DNA of 64,000 nt, taken from positions 3,596,001-3,660,000 of the forward strand of contig NZ_FMHY01000002.1 of assembly GCF_900090225.1 (NCBI RefSeq), in the 5' to 3' direction. This document shows, in pieces, positions 9,072-17,410 of this stretch. The stretch is from Micromonospora eburnea (GTDB lineage: Bacteria; Actinomycetota; Actinomycetes; Mycobacteriales; Micromonosporaceae). The stretch's first letter is position 1, and every line of letters begins with the position of its first letter. Both the position numbers and the translations under genes were made by a program. The notes below the pieces were generated by a model. The model worked only from the letters and a program-made list of their open reading frames with translations. It was not told the DNA's origin and searched no databases.

Positions 9072-9083
9072 TATCCTGCCCGC
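9072..9083 (+). promoter_or_regulatory. Leaderless promoter -10 box for the IMPase-like gene
   Basis: TATCCT (9072-9077) sits six bases before ATG 9084, and no ribosome-binding site is present. Confidence 0.5.
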
Positions 9084-9887
9084 ATGCCGATCATGGATAG
9101 TGACGTGGCGGTGGCGGTGGCCGCGGCGGAGGCCGGCGCCGCCGTCGTACGTTCCCGGTACGGGGCAACGCTGACGCGGGTGGAGAAGTCCGGGGGTGAC
9201 TTCGCCACCGAAGCCGACCTCGACGCGGAACAGGCGATCCTCGACGTCATCCGGGCCGCTCGGCCGGATGACGCGGTGCTCGGGGAGGAGAGCGGACGCA
9301 CCGGATCCGCCACCGCCGACCGGACCTGGCTGGTCGATCCGCTCTGCGGCACCCTGAACTACGCGGCCCGGATGCCGCTGGTCGCGGTGAACGTGGCTCT
9401 GCGTACCGGCACCGACACGACGGCGGCCGCCGTGGCCGATCCCTTCGCCGGGGAGGTGTTCTGGACCGACGGCGGCCCGGCACAGGTCCGCCGCGACGGG
9501 GTGGCCGGACCGCTCACACCGTCCGCCGAGTCACGGCTGGTGGACGTCAACCTCGACCCGCCGTTTCCGAACGATCCCGCGTTCCGGGCCGTACGGTTGC
9601 TCGGCCACCCGGAGTTCGTGGCGCGGTTCCGGCCCCGGGTGGTCTCCACGACCCTGGCGGTGGCCTGGGTCGCCGCCGGCCGGCGGGCGGCGTACGTGAC
9701 GGACGGCCACCTGCGGGACAGCGTGCACTTCGCCGCCGGGATCGCCCTGTGCCGGGCCGCCGGCTGCGTGGTGACCGGCATCCACGGGCAGCCACTGCAC
9801 ACCGGCGCGGAGGGACTGCTGGTGGCGGCGGACCACGACACGCACCGCGCCCTGCTGGCCCTCGTTCGGGAACAGTTCGCGGCCTGA
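9084..9887 (+). CDS. Inositol monophosphatase-like protein with altered metal ligands
   Basis: A 267-residue member of the inositol monophosphatase/FBPase superfamily. GEES (67-70) and a WLVDPLCGTLNYA block (82-94) are easily recognised. The canonical motif is DPxDGT, but the second Asp is Cys88 here, and the late WDxAAG motif reads VHFAAG. Two residues normally needed for metal binding are therefore replaced. From memory, a subfamily with DPLCGT exists in actinobacteria, so this may be a conserved variant and not decay. Function could be non-catalytic or use a different chemistry. It is predicted leaderless. Confidence 0.82.
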   Translation: MPIMDSDVAVAVAAAEAGAAVVRSRYGATLTRVEKSGGDFATEADLDAEQAILDVIRAARPDDAVLGEESGRTGSATADRTWLVDPLCGTLNYAARMPLVAVNVALRTGTDTTAAAVADPFAGEVFWTDGGPAQVRRDGVAGPLTPSAESRLVDVNLDPPFPNDPAFRAVRLLGHPEFVARFRPRVVSTTLAVAWVAAGRRAAYVTDGHLRDSVHFAAGIALCRAAGCVVTGIHGQPLHTGAEGLLVAADHDTHRALLALVREQFAA

Positions 9888-9899
9888 GACAGCGACCCG

Positions 9900-10754
9900 C
9901 TATCCGGCTGGCGGACGCGCCCAGAACTCGGTCACCAGCGCGTGGAACGCCGCGGCCCGTTCGATCTGCGGCATGTGCCCGGTGTCCCGGAACAGGTGAC
10001 CGCGGGCCTTCGGCAGTCGGGTGCGAGCGTTGGCCAGGTGGCCGGCCGGCAGGATCTGGTCCCGGTCGCCCCACACGACCAGCGTGGGCAGGTCCAGTGC
10101 GGCCACCGCGGCGAGCAACTCCCGCCGCCACTGCGGCCGTACGCCCCGCCAGGTGCCGAGGCTGCGGACCAGTTCCAGCATCACCCGGGTGGCGTGCGGC
10201 TGCCGGGCCACCGCGAGAGCGGTGGCGATGCGCTCCTCGGTGACGTACGCCGGGTCGTGGAAAATGGCCTGCTCGGTGCGGCGGGCGACCGCCGGGTACG
10301 GGCGCAGCAGCAGCCGACCCAGCGGGCGCAGCGCGAGCAGCCGCAGCGCGACGGTGACCTCCCGGCCGAAGCCGGCGCTGTTGACCAGCACCAGGCTCGC
10401 CGCCCGGGCCGGGTCGTCGGCGGCGAGGCGCATCGCCACCGCGCCGCCGAGGGAGTTGCCGACCAGGTGCACCGGGCCGGTGATCCCGGCCGTGTCCAGG
10501 ACCTGCGCGACGGCCGTGGCCAGGGCCGGGAGGGTGTGCGGGACGTCCAGCGGCGCGCTGCCGCCGTGACCGGGCAGGTCGACGCTGACCACCCGGTGGT
10601 CTCGGGCCAGCAGCGCGTGCTGGGCGGCGAAATCGTCGAGGGTACGGCCGATGCCGTGCAGCAGCACCACCGGCGGGCCGTCGCCGGCGATCCGGCAGCG
10701 GACCCGCCGGCCGGCGACGATCAGCTCATCGGCCGGCGGCGGGGCAATGGTCAT
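9900..10754 (-). CDS. Alpha/beta hydrolase
   Basis: A 284-residue alpha/beta-fold hydrolase. Oxyanion motif HGIG lies near 33-36, the nucleophile elbow is GNSLGG with Ser101, the acid is in VVWGDRD and the catalytic His is in DTGHMPQIE. The fold resembles the meta-cleavage-product hydrolase or lipase-like group. It overlaps the upstream SDR gene by ATGA, so it is coupled. In this set with a Baeyer-Villiger-type monooxygenase it could hydrolyse the ester or lactone produced, which is inference. Confidence 0.9.
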   Translation of the reverse strand: MTIAPPPADELIVAGRRVRCRIAGDGPPVVLLHGIGRTLDDFAAQHALLARDHRVVSVDLPGHGGSAPLDVPHTLPALATAVAQVLDTAGITGPVHLVGNSLGGAVAMRLAADDPARAASLVLVNSAGFGREVTVALRLLALRPLGRLLLRPYPAVARRTEQAIFHDPAYVTEERIATALAVARQPHATRVMLELVRSLGTWRGVRPQWRRELLAAVAALDLPTLVVWGDRDQILPAGHLANARTRLPKARGHLFRDTGHMPQIERAAAFHALVTEFWARPPAG

Positions 10755-11644
10755 GCCGGCCGCTCCGGTTCGGGCGCGACGGATTCCGAGGCGGAGCGCG
10801 GCTCCGGCACCCGGGCCACGCTCCGCCTCGTCGCCAGCGCCAGCACCTTTCCGTACGACGCCGGGGCGAGCCGGACCAGCAGGTCGGGCAGCTTCGCCGA
10901 CCAGCCGATCAGCACCCGGCCCCGGCGGCGCCGGACGCCGCGCAGGATCACCTCGGCGGCCTTCGCCGGATCGATGGAGAGCAGCTTCTCGAACTGCTGG
11001 CGGCCGGTCTCGAACTCCGCGCGGGGGACGCCGGTGCCCACCCGCGCGCTGGCCGCGATCCGGGTCCGGATGCCACCGGGATGCACCGAGGTCACGCCGA
11101 CGCCGTCGTCGACCAGTTCGTGCCGCAGCGCCTCGGTGAAGCCCCGAACGGCGAACTTGCTGGCCGAGTACGCGACCTGCCCGGCGGGCGCGATCAGCCC
11201 GAACAGGCTGGAGATGTTGACCAGGTGGGCGCCCGGCTCGGCCTTGAGCGCGGGCAGCAGGGCGTGGGTCAGCCGGACCACGGCCCGGAAGTTGATCTCG
11301 ATGACCCAGAGGAACTCGTCGAGGGTGACCTGATCGAACCGGCCGCCCAGCGCCACCCCGGCGTTGTTGACCAGCAACCGGATCCGGGGATGCCGCCGGC
11401 GCAGCTCGACGGCCACCCGGTCGGTGGCGTCGGCGTCGGCGAGGTCGACCAGATAGGTGTCGACCCGGCGGTCGGGGTGTGCGGCGCGGATCGCGGCCAC
11501 CACCGCGTCGAGCCGTTCGGCGTCCCGGTCGAGCAGGACCAGGTCGACGCCGCGGCGGGCCAGCCCGTACGCGAGGGCCTCGCCGATGCCGCTGGCCGCG
11601 CCGGTCACCACCGCGGTGCCGCCGGGAAAGACGAACTCACGCAT
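10751..11644 (-). CDS. SDR family oxidoreductase
   Basis: A 297-residue short-chain dehydrogenase/reductase. The cofactor motif TGAASGIG lies at about 14-21, NNAG follows, and the active site shows Ser, then YSASK. The C-terminal extension (basic, with LPDLLVRLAPASYGKVL) is as in SadH-like dehydrogenases. ATG 11644 has GGAG nine bases upstream. Coupled downstream to the alpha/beta hydrolase and 20 bases after the monooxygenase, it probably interconverts an alcohol and the ketone substrate of that enzyme. The trio resembles the monooxygenase/lipase/SDR content of the mycobacterial mymA operon. Confidence 0.9.
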   Translation of the reverse strand: MREFVFPGGTAVVTGAASGIGEALAYGLARRGVDLVLLDRDAERLDAVVAAIRAAHPDRRVDTYLVDLADADATDRVAVELRRRHPRIRLLVNNAGVALGGRFDQVTLDEFLWVIEINFRAVVRLTHALLPALKAEPGAHLVNISSLFGLIAPAGQVAYSASKFAVRGFTEALRHELVDDGVGVTSVHPGGIRTRIAASARVGTGVPRAEFETGRQQFEKLLSIDPAKAAEVILRGVRRRRGRVLIGWSAKLPDLLVRLAPASYGKVLALATRRSVARVPEPRSASESVAPEPERPA

Positions 11645-11663
11645 CCAGGGACGCTCCTCTCGG

Positions 11664-13163
11664 TCAGGCGACGGGTGCGGTGGGACGCGCGGTGCCGGCG
11701 GAGGCGGGCGCACCGGCCCGGGAGAAGCGCACGCCCTCGTCGGTGAGCCGGCCGTACCGCATCAGCAGCACGTCCCGGGGATAGTTCTGGTACAGCCGCC
11801 AGGGTGCCCGGGGGCCCTGCTTCGGGAGTCGGTCGACGGCGCGCAGCACGTACCCGGACTGCAGGTCGATGAGCGGCACCAGCTCGCCGGAATCGGGGGC
11901 GACCGGGGTGACGATCTGCTGGCCGGTCGCGTCCAGATGGCGCAGCAGCCGGCAGACGTACGTGGCGACGAGGTCGGCCTTGAGGGTCCAGGAGGCGTTG
12001 GTGTAGCCGATGGTCATCGCGAAGTTCGGCACGCCGGAGAGCATCATGCCCTTGTACGCGACCGTGCCGGCCAGGTCCACCTCGGCGCCGTCCACGGTCA
12101 TCGTCATGCCGCCGAGGGCGAGCAGGTTGAGGCCGGTGGCGGTGACGACGATGTCGGCGGGCAGTTCCGCGCCGGAGCCGAGCCGGATGCCCGCCTCGGT
12201 GAAGGTGTCGATGGTGTCGGTGACCACCGAGGCCCGCCCGTCGCTGACCGCGGCGAAGAGATCGCCGTCGGGGACGACGCAGAGCCGCTGGTCCCAGGGG
12301 TCGTAGCGGGGCGAGAAGTGTCGGTCGACGTCGTACCCGACCGGCAGTCGGCCCCGGGCGGCCCGGCGCAGGAACCGCTTCACCAGGCCCGGGACACGCC
12401 GACTGAGCTGGAAGTTGGCCACCCCGAGCAGCACGTTCCGCCAGCGCACCACCGAATACGCGGCCCGCGCCGGCAGCCGGCGGCGCAGCGCGTCGGCGAG
12501 CCGGTCGCGTGCGGGCAGCGCGATGACGTACGTGGGTGAGCGCTGGAGCATGGTGACGTGGCCGGCGCGCTCGGCCATCGCCGGGACCAGGGTGACCGCG
12601 GTGGCGCCGCTGCCGATCACCACCACCCGCCTGCCGGTCCAGTCGAGGTCCGCCGGCCAGTGCTGCGGGTGCACCAGCCGGCCGGCGTACCGGTCGACGC
12701 CCGGGAATTCAGGGGTGTAGCCGGAGTCGTAGCGGTAGTAGCCGGCGCAGGAGAACAGGAACGCGCAGGTGAGGACGACATCCTCGCCGGTGTCGTCGCG
12801 GTGGGCGTGGACCGTCCAGCGGGCGCTGGCACTGTCCCACTCGGCGCGGACCACCCGGTGGTGGAAGCGGATGTGTTCCCGCACCCCGTACTCGCGGGCG
12901 GTCTCGCGCACGTACGCCCGGATGGAGTCGCCGTCGGCGATGGCCTTCGGCTCGGTCCACGGTTTGAACGAATAGCCGAGGGTGAACATGTCGGAGTCGG
13001 AGCGGATGCCCGGGTAGCGGAACAGGTCCCAGGTGCCGCCGATGGCGTCCCGCGCCTCCAGCACCGCGTAGGTCTTGCCCGGGCAGTTGGTCCGCAGGTG
13101 GACGGCGGCGCCGACGCCGGAGAGCCCGGCACCGACGATGAGGACGTCGACGTGGTCGGCCAT
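11664..13163 (-). CDS. Flavin-dependent monooxygenase, Baeyer-Villiger type
   Basis: A 499-residue FAD/NADPH monooxygenase. FAD-binding GAGLSG lies at 11-16, followed by GGTWDLFRYPG. A Baeyer-Villiger-type fingerprint YAGRLVHPQHWP follows (canonical FxGxxxHxxxW), then the NADPH-binding GSGATA. The sequence most resembles the EthA/MymA-type enzymes of actinobacteria, which oxidise ketones and thioamides. ATG 13163 gives the conserved start. It is first of a three-gene run with the SDR and alpha/beta hydrolase. The substrate is unknown. Confidence 0.9.
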   Translation of the reverse strand: MADHVDVLIVGAGLSGVGAAVHLRTNCPGKTYAVLEARDAIGGTWDLFRYPGIRSDSDMFTLGYSFKPWTEPKAIADGDSIRAYVRETAREYGVREHIRFHHRVVRAEWDSASARWTVHAHRDDTGEDVVLTCAFLFSCAGYYRYDSGYTPEFPGVDRYAGRLVHPQHWPADLDWTGRRVVVIGSGATAVTLVPAMAERAGHVTMLQRSPTYVIALPARDRLADALRRRLPARAAYSVVRWRNVLLGVANFQLSRRVPGLVKRFLRRAARGRLPVGYDVDRHFSPRYDPWDQRLCVVPDGDLFAAVSDGRASVVTDTIDTFTEAGIRLGSGAELPADIVVTATGLNLLALGGMTMTVDGAEVDLAGTVAYKGMMLSGVPNFAMTIGYTNASWTLKADLVATYVCRLLRHLDATGQQIVTPVAPDSGELVPLIDLQSGYVLRAVDRLPKQGPRAPWRLYQNYPRDVLLMRYGRLTDEGVRFSRAGAPASAGTARPTAPVA

Positions 13164-13255
13164 GGCGTCTCCGGTTCGGGCGGCGGTGGACCGGACGATA
13201 CTCCCCACCGCCGGGCGCCGGCCACGGCAGCCGCTGCCGTGGCCGGCCGGACCGG

Positions 13256-13711
13256 TCAGCCGGACCGCGTGAAGTCCATCGTCCAGTTCGTCTCCCAGGT
13301 CCGCTCGCCGTCGACCGAGAACGCCTGCTCCCAGCGGCACGAGGTCGGGGTGATGCCGGACCAGATGAACCGGCAGCGGACCGGCCGTCCCTCGTCCGTG
13401 TCGTCGGCGTAGAAGGTGCCGACGCCGTCGACGAACCGGCCCACCACGGGCGGCAGTTCGAGGACGCCTCGACGGCTGTTCATCCAGTAGATCGACCACA
13501 GCCCGGTGGCCGGGTCGAGGATGCGCACCGTCGAGCCGGAGAAGCCCTGGCTCGGGAAGCGGATCTCGTCGAAGCTGCCCGCGCCGTCGAAGAACGAGTG
13601 CGCCACCGAGGTGCCGGGAAACTCGTCCCAGTCGTCGCTGCCGACGTGCCGCTTCCTGAGCCGGCGGTTGGCCACGTCCCAGGTGCCGACGAAGAAGTCG
13701 AAGTCGCCCAT
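13256..13711 (-). CDS. Hypothetical protein, possibly DUF1579/lipocalin-like
   Basis: A 151-residue protein beginning [18 protein letters not shown]. It has repeated beta-strand-like segments and WSIYWMNSRRGVL and FVGTW-type motifs that recall the DUF1579/lipocalin-like fold of small ligand-binding proteins. There is no signal peptide. Its start ATG shares one base with the stop of the upstream gene (TGATG), so the two are coupled. The assignment to a fold is tentative. Confidence 0.65.
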   Translation of the reverse strand: MGDFDFFVGTWDVANRRLRKRHVGSDDWDEFPGTSVAHSFFDGAGSFDEIRFPSQGFSGSTVRILDPATGLWSIYWMNSRRGVLELPPVVGRFVDGVGTFYADDTDEGRPVRCRFIWSGITPTSCRWEQAFSVDGERTWETNWTMDFTRSG

Positions 13712-14187
13712 CAGCGGCCCACCGGCCCCTCGGCGCGGGTGTCGGCCAGGTAGCCGGCCAGGTCCGGCTCGTCCGGGGCGAGCACGTGGCGGATCCAGGC
13801 GGTGCGCTCGTGCTCCAGCACGCCCAGCTCCCAGACGCAGCCCACACCGGGGCGGTCCAGCGGGACGAAGTGCGCCGGGTCGTCGGACGGGCAGTCCAGC
13901 GCGGGCTGGCCGGCAATCGCGATCCGGCACTCCACCACGTTGTCCCAGAACCAGCTGTACGCCAGCAGGTACGCCCCGGTGTCCGCGCCCCGGTGCAGCA
14001 CCACCCAGCTCGCCGGTGGGGTGTCGCCGTCCGGCTCGGGCAGCAGCTTCGGCAGGTACGCGTACGCGGCCTCGATCACCTCCGGTTCGAGGCGGCGTAC
14101 CGGCTGGTCGATGTGGTAGCGCTTGACGTGCCGGCCGGCGACCTCGACGGTCCCCGGCACGGTCAGCTCCTTGTCGTGAAAGGCCAT
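13711..14187 (-). CDS. Hypothetical protein divergent from a WYL regulator
   Basis: A 158-residue soluble protein I do not recognise. It has an N-terminal beta-rich segment ([20 protein letters not shown]), a central [27 protein letters not shown] block and a C-terminal [16 protein letters not shown]. It is first in a two-gene coupled unit. ATG 14187 is preceded by TAGCGT six bases upstream and has no ribosome site, so it is likely leaderless. The perfect palindrome just upstream suggests control by the divergent WYL regulator. Confidence 0.65.
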   Translation of the reverse strand: MAFHDKELTVPGTVEVAGRHVKRYHIDQPVRRLEPEVIEAAYAYLPKLLPEPDGDTPPASWVVLHRGADTGAYLLAYSWFWDNVVECRIAIAGQPALDCPSDDPAHFVPLDRPGVGCVWELGVLEHERTAWIRHVLAPDEPDLAGYLADTRAEGPVGR

Positions 14188-14231
14188 GCCGGCACGCTAG
14201 GGGCACTCCCCTGACAGCTACTGTCAGGGGA
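14188..14231. promoter_or_regulatory. Divergent leaderless promoters with a perfect operator palindrome
   Basis: A perfect inverted repeat, CCCCTGACAG and CTGTCAGGGG separated by CTA, lies at 14208-14230. On the plus strand TACTGT (14219-14224) sits inside it, seven bases before the regulator start at 14232. On the minus strand TAGCGT (14199-14194) sits six bases before ATG 14187, so the palindrome falls just upstream of that -10 box. A dimeric regulator bound here would block both promoters. Autoregulation by the WYL protein is inferred. Confidence 0.7.
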
Positions 14232-15230
14232 ATGCGGGCCAGTCGTCTCCTGTCCATCCTGCTGCTGCTCCAGGCCCACGGCCGGCTCACCGCCGCCGAG
14301 CTGGCGCGCCGCCTGGAGGTCTCGGTCCGCACCGTCTACCGGGACGTCGAGTCGCTGCACGCCGCCGGCATCCCGCTGTACGGCGAGGCCGGCCACTCGG
14401 GCGGCTACCAGCTCGTCGACGGCTGGCGGACCCGGCTGACCGGGCTCACCGCCGAGGAGGCGGACCGGTTGCTCTTCGCCGGACTGCCCGGGCCGGCCGC
14501 CGAACTGGGCTACCAGTCGGTGGTGGCCAACGTCCAGCTCAAACTGCGGGCCGCGCTGCCGCCCCCGCTCGCCGACCGGGCCGCCCGGCTCGAACAGCGC
14601 TTCCACCTGGACACCCCCGGCTGGTACTCCGACGGCGACCCGTCGCCGTACCTGGCGCCGACGGCGGAGGCGGTGTGGCGGCAGCACCGGATCCGGGTCC
14701 GCTACCAGAGCTGGACCGGCGAGGTGACCCGGGTGCTGGAACCGTACGGCCTGGTGCTCAAGGGCGGCCGGTGGTACGTGGTGGCGGCCCGGCCGGACCG
14801 GCCCGAACCGGCCACCTACCGGGTGAACCAGATCCTCGACCTGGCCCCGCTCGACGAGCCGTTCGACCGGCCCGAGTTCGACCTGCCCGGCTGGTGGCGG
14901 GCGCACGTGGTGGACTTCCGGGCCCGGCTGCACCGGGACGAGGCGACCGTCCGGCTCTCCCCGCGCGGCCGGGAACGGCTGCGGGAGGTCGCCAGTGACC
15001 CGGTGGTCGCGGCGGTGGACGCCACGGCCGGCCCGCCGGACCAGGCCGGTTGGGTGTACGCCGTGATCCCGATCGAGTCGCTCACCCACGCCCACGGCGA
15101 TCTGCTGCGGCTCGGTGCCGAGGTGGAGGTCCTCTCCCCCGCCCCGCTGCGCGACCGCCTCGCCGACACGGCCACCGCCCTCGCCGGCCTCTACCGGTCG
15201 CCCCGCACCGCCCCGCCACCCGCCCGTTGA
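14232..15230 (+). CDS. YafY-type WYL-domain transcriptional regulator
   Basis: A 332-residue regulator. An N-terminal HTH_11 helix-turn-helix (residues 1-60: [32 protein letters not shown]) is followed by a WYL sensor domain (about 140-210, with the WYVVAARP segment) and a C-terminal WCX-like extension. Family members respond to small ligands or nucleic acid. The ATG follows the operator by one base with no ribosome site, so translation from a leaderless transcript is likely. Its stop codon lies inside the long inverted repeat that follows. Confidence 0.9.
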   Translation: MRASRLLSILLLLQAHGRLTAAELARRLEVSVRTVYRDVESLHAAGIPLYGEAGHSGGYQLVDGWRTRLTGLTAEEADRLLFAGLPGPAAELGYQSVVANVQLKLRAALPPPLADRAARLEQRFHLDTPGWYSDGDPSPYLAPTAEAVWRQHRIRVRYQSWTGEVTRVLEPYGLVLKGGRWYVVAARPDRPEPATYRVNQILDLAPLDEPFDRPEFDLPGWWRAHVVDFRARLHRDEATVRLSPRGRERLREVASDPVVAAVDATAGPPDQAGWVYAVIPIESLTHAHGDLLRLGAEVEVLSPAPLRDRLADTATALAGLYRSPRTAPPPAR

Positions 15231-15285
15231 TCAAGAGGTTCGCGTCGGTGTTGATCACCTCGCCGACGCGAACCTCTTGATCAAC
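15226..15285. terminator. 23-bp perfect inverted repeat between convergent genes
   Basis: Arms at 15226-15248 and 15263-15285 are perfect complements, with a 14-base loop. The left arm starts GTTGATCAAGAGG. The stop codon of the WYL gene is inside the left arm. There is no T run, but a stem this long between convergent genes could end transcription from both sides. It may also be a copy of a dispersed palindromic element. Confidence 0.6.
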
Positions 15286-15294
15286 GAGGCATCG

Positions 15295-16770
15295 TCAGGA
15301 GCGGGCGCGCAGAGCCACGCCGACGGTGGCGATGCCGCGCTCGATGTCGCCGGTCGGGTTGGCGGCGTAGCCGAGGACCAGGCCGGGCGGCTGCGGACGT
15401 TGCCCGTGCCAGGACAGCGGCTGCACCTTGACGCCCCGGCGTAGCGCCGCGGCGGCCAACGCGACGTCGTCAACGCCGCCGGGCAGGGTGACCAGCAGGT
15501 GCAGGCCGGCGGCGGCGCCGTGCAGGACCGCCCCGGGCAGGTGCTCGCGCACGGCGCGGATCATCGCGTCCCGGCGGCGTACGTGCCGGCGACGCAGCAG
15601 CCGCAGGTGACGTTCCAGCGCCCCGGAGTCCATCAACTCGGCCAGCACGAGCTGGGGCAGGGCCGCGTTGCCGAGGTCGGCCATCCGTTTGGCGGCCACC
15701 AACGCCGCGTGGTGCCGCGGCGGCACCAGCACCCAGCCGATCCGCAGGGCCGGGGCGAGCAGCTTGGAGACGCTGCCGGTGTAGCAGACCTGCTCGGGCA
15801 ACATGCCACGCAGCGCCGGCACGGGCGGGCGATCGTAGCGGTGCTCGGCGTCGTAGTCGTCCTCGATGACCAGGCCGCCCCGCTGCGCCCAGCGCAGCAA
15901 CCGGCGGCGCCGGTCGCCGTCGAGCACCACCCCGGTCGGGAACTGGTGCGCGGGGGTGAGCATCACCGCCGGCGCGCCGCTGGCCTCCAGCCGGTCCACC
16001 CGCAGCCCGCGCTCGTCCACCGGCACGGGCGGGGTGTCGAGCTGCCAGTTGCGCAGGTGCTGACGGACGCCGAGGGAGCCGGGGTCCTCCACCGCCACCG
16101 TGTGCACCCCGTCGGCATGCAGCAGTTGGGCGAGCAGGCCGAGCGCCTGGGACACCCCGGCGACGATCACCACCTCGGCCGGGTCGACCCGGATGCCCCG
16201 GTTGCGGGCCAGCCAGGTGGCAACCGCCAGCCGCAGCGCGGGGGTGCCGGTCGGGTCGCCGTACCCGAAGTCCGCGGGCGCCAGGCGGTGCAGCACGGCG
16301 CGTTCGGCCCGCAGCCAGGCCGCGCGGGGGAAGGCCGCGAGATCGGGTACGCCGGGTGTCAGGTCGAGCTCCGCCGGGGCGGTACGCAGGGCGTCGAAGA
16401 CCTCCGCGCCCGGCCGGTCGGTGAACACCTCGACCCGGGCGGGTGGCCGCGGCGCGGGGGTGACCACCTCGGTGGGCGTGGCCACCACGACCGTCCCGGC
16501 TCGACCGCGCCCCATCACGTGCCCGTCCTCGGTGAGCCGCTGGTACGCCTCGGTCACCACGCCCCGGGAGACGCCCAGCTCGGCGGCGAGAACCCGACTG
16601 GCCGGCAGGCGGGCGCCCACAGGCACCCGACCGTCGGCGATGGCCGCTCGCAGCCGGGCCGCGAGCCAGTCGGCGCGCCCACCGGGCGGGGCCTCGCCGA
16701 CATCGAGCTGAAGGAAATCGGCACCGGCCGTTATGGACTCGTCGGATAACCGATGTTTGGCTCTGTCCAC
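15295..16770 (-). CDS. MocR/PdxR-type regulator (GntR HTH plus aminotransferase domain)
   Basis: A 491-residue fusion. An N-terminal winged helix of GntR type (LAARLRAAIADGRVPVGARLPASRVLAAELGVSR in part, then VVTEAYQRL) is joined to a fold-type I aminotransferase-like domain. The PLP-binding segment SVSKLLAPALRIGW contains the lysine, and EDDYDAEHRY precedes it. MocR proteins sense PLP or amino acids and control vitamin B6, GABA or transport genes. Divergence from a LysE-type exporter suggests that gene as target. GTG 16770 follows CATAAT by six bases, which suggests a leaderless start. Confidence 0.87.
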   Translation of the reverse strand: MDRAKHRLSDESITAGADFLQLDVGEAPPGGRADWLAARLRAAIADGRVPVGARLPASRVLAAELGVSRGVVTEAYQRLTEDGHVMGRGRAGTVVVATPTEVVTPAPRPPARVEVFTDRPGAEVFDALRTAPAELDLTPGVPDLAAFPRAAWLRAERAVLHRLAPADFGYGDPTGTPALRLAVATWLARNRGIRVDPAEVVIVAGVSQALGLLAQLLHADGVHTVAVEDPGSLGVRQHLRNWQLDTPPVPVDERGLRVDRLEASGAPAVMLTPAHQFPTGVVLDGDRRRRLLRWAQRGGLVIEDDYDAEHRYDRPPVPALRGMLPEQVCYTGSVSKLLAPALRIGWVLVPPRHHAALVAAKRMADLGNAALPQLVLAELMDSGALERHLRLLRRRHVRRRDAMIRAVREHLPGAVLHGAAAGLHLLVTLPGGVDDVALAAAALRRGVKVQPLSWHGQRPQPPGLVLGYAANPTGDIERGIATVGVALRARS

Positions 16771-16799
16771 GAGGCCATTATGGCCGCAGGCTGGACCGC
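16771..16799. promoter_or_regulatory. Divergent promoter between the MocR and LysE genes
   Basis: The short palindrome GGCCATTATGGCC (16773-16785) contains the minus-strand -10 box CATAAT of the regulator gene. The plus-strand LysE gene begins 15 bases to its right. Its central position suggests joint control of both genes. Confidence 0.45.
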
Positions 16800-17401
16800 A
16801 TGAGTATCGCCTTCCTGCTGACCACACTGATCGTGGTGATCACCCCGGGCACCGGGGTCGTGTACACGCTCTCCGCCGGACTGTCCGCGGGTCGCCGCGC
16901 CGCGCTGGTCGCCGCGCTGGGCTGCACCGTCAGCCTCGTGCCGCACCTGGCGGCGGCGGTCACCGGCCTGGCCGCCCTGCTGCGCGCCGGCACCCCGGCG
17001 TTCCGGGTGGTCACCTGGCTGGGCGTGGCGTATCTGCTGTGGATGGCCTGGTCCGCGCTGCGTGACCGCAGCCCGCTGCCGGTCGACGACCCACGCCCGC
17101 CGCGCCGGCTGCTCCTCGACGGGGTGCTGGTGAACCTGCTCAACCCCAAGGTGACCGTGTTCTTCGTGGCGTTCCTGCCGCAGTTCGTCCCCCGGACGCG
17201 CCGGGGGCCACGGTCCGGATGCTGGCCTACGGTGGCGTCTTCATGCTGACCACCTTCCTGGCCTTCGCCGGCTACGGGCTGCTGGCCGGCGCGCTGCGGC
17301 AGCGGGTGCTGGCCCGGCCGCGGGTGACCGCGCTGCTACGCCGCGGTTTCGCCGGCAGTTTCCTCGCACTGGGCCTCGGCCTGGCCCTCACCGCCCGATA
17401 G
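16800..17401 (+). pseudogene. LysE-type exporter with a frameshift
   Basis: The first frame (16800-17249) encodes MSIAFLLTTLIVVITPGTG and further LysE/RhtB helices up to FLPQFVP. From 17195 on, the family sequence continues in a different frame (APGATVRMLAYGGVFMLTTFLAFAGYGLLAG in parts) to 17401. Adding one C to the five-C run at 17190-17194 restores a single protein of about 200 residues, the normal LysE length. This is either a genuine one-base deletion that inactivates the exporter, a phase-variable tract or a sequencing error. Confidence 0.75.
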
Positions 17402-17410
17402 GAGCATCCT

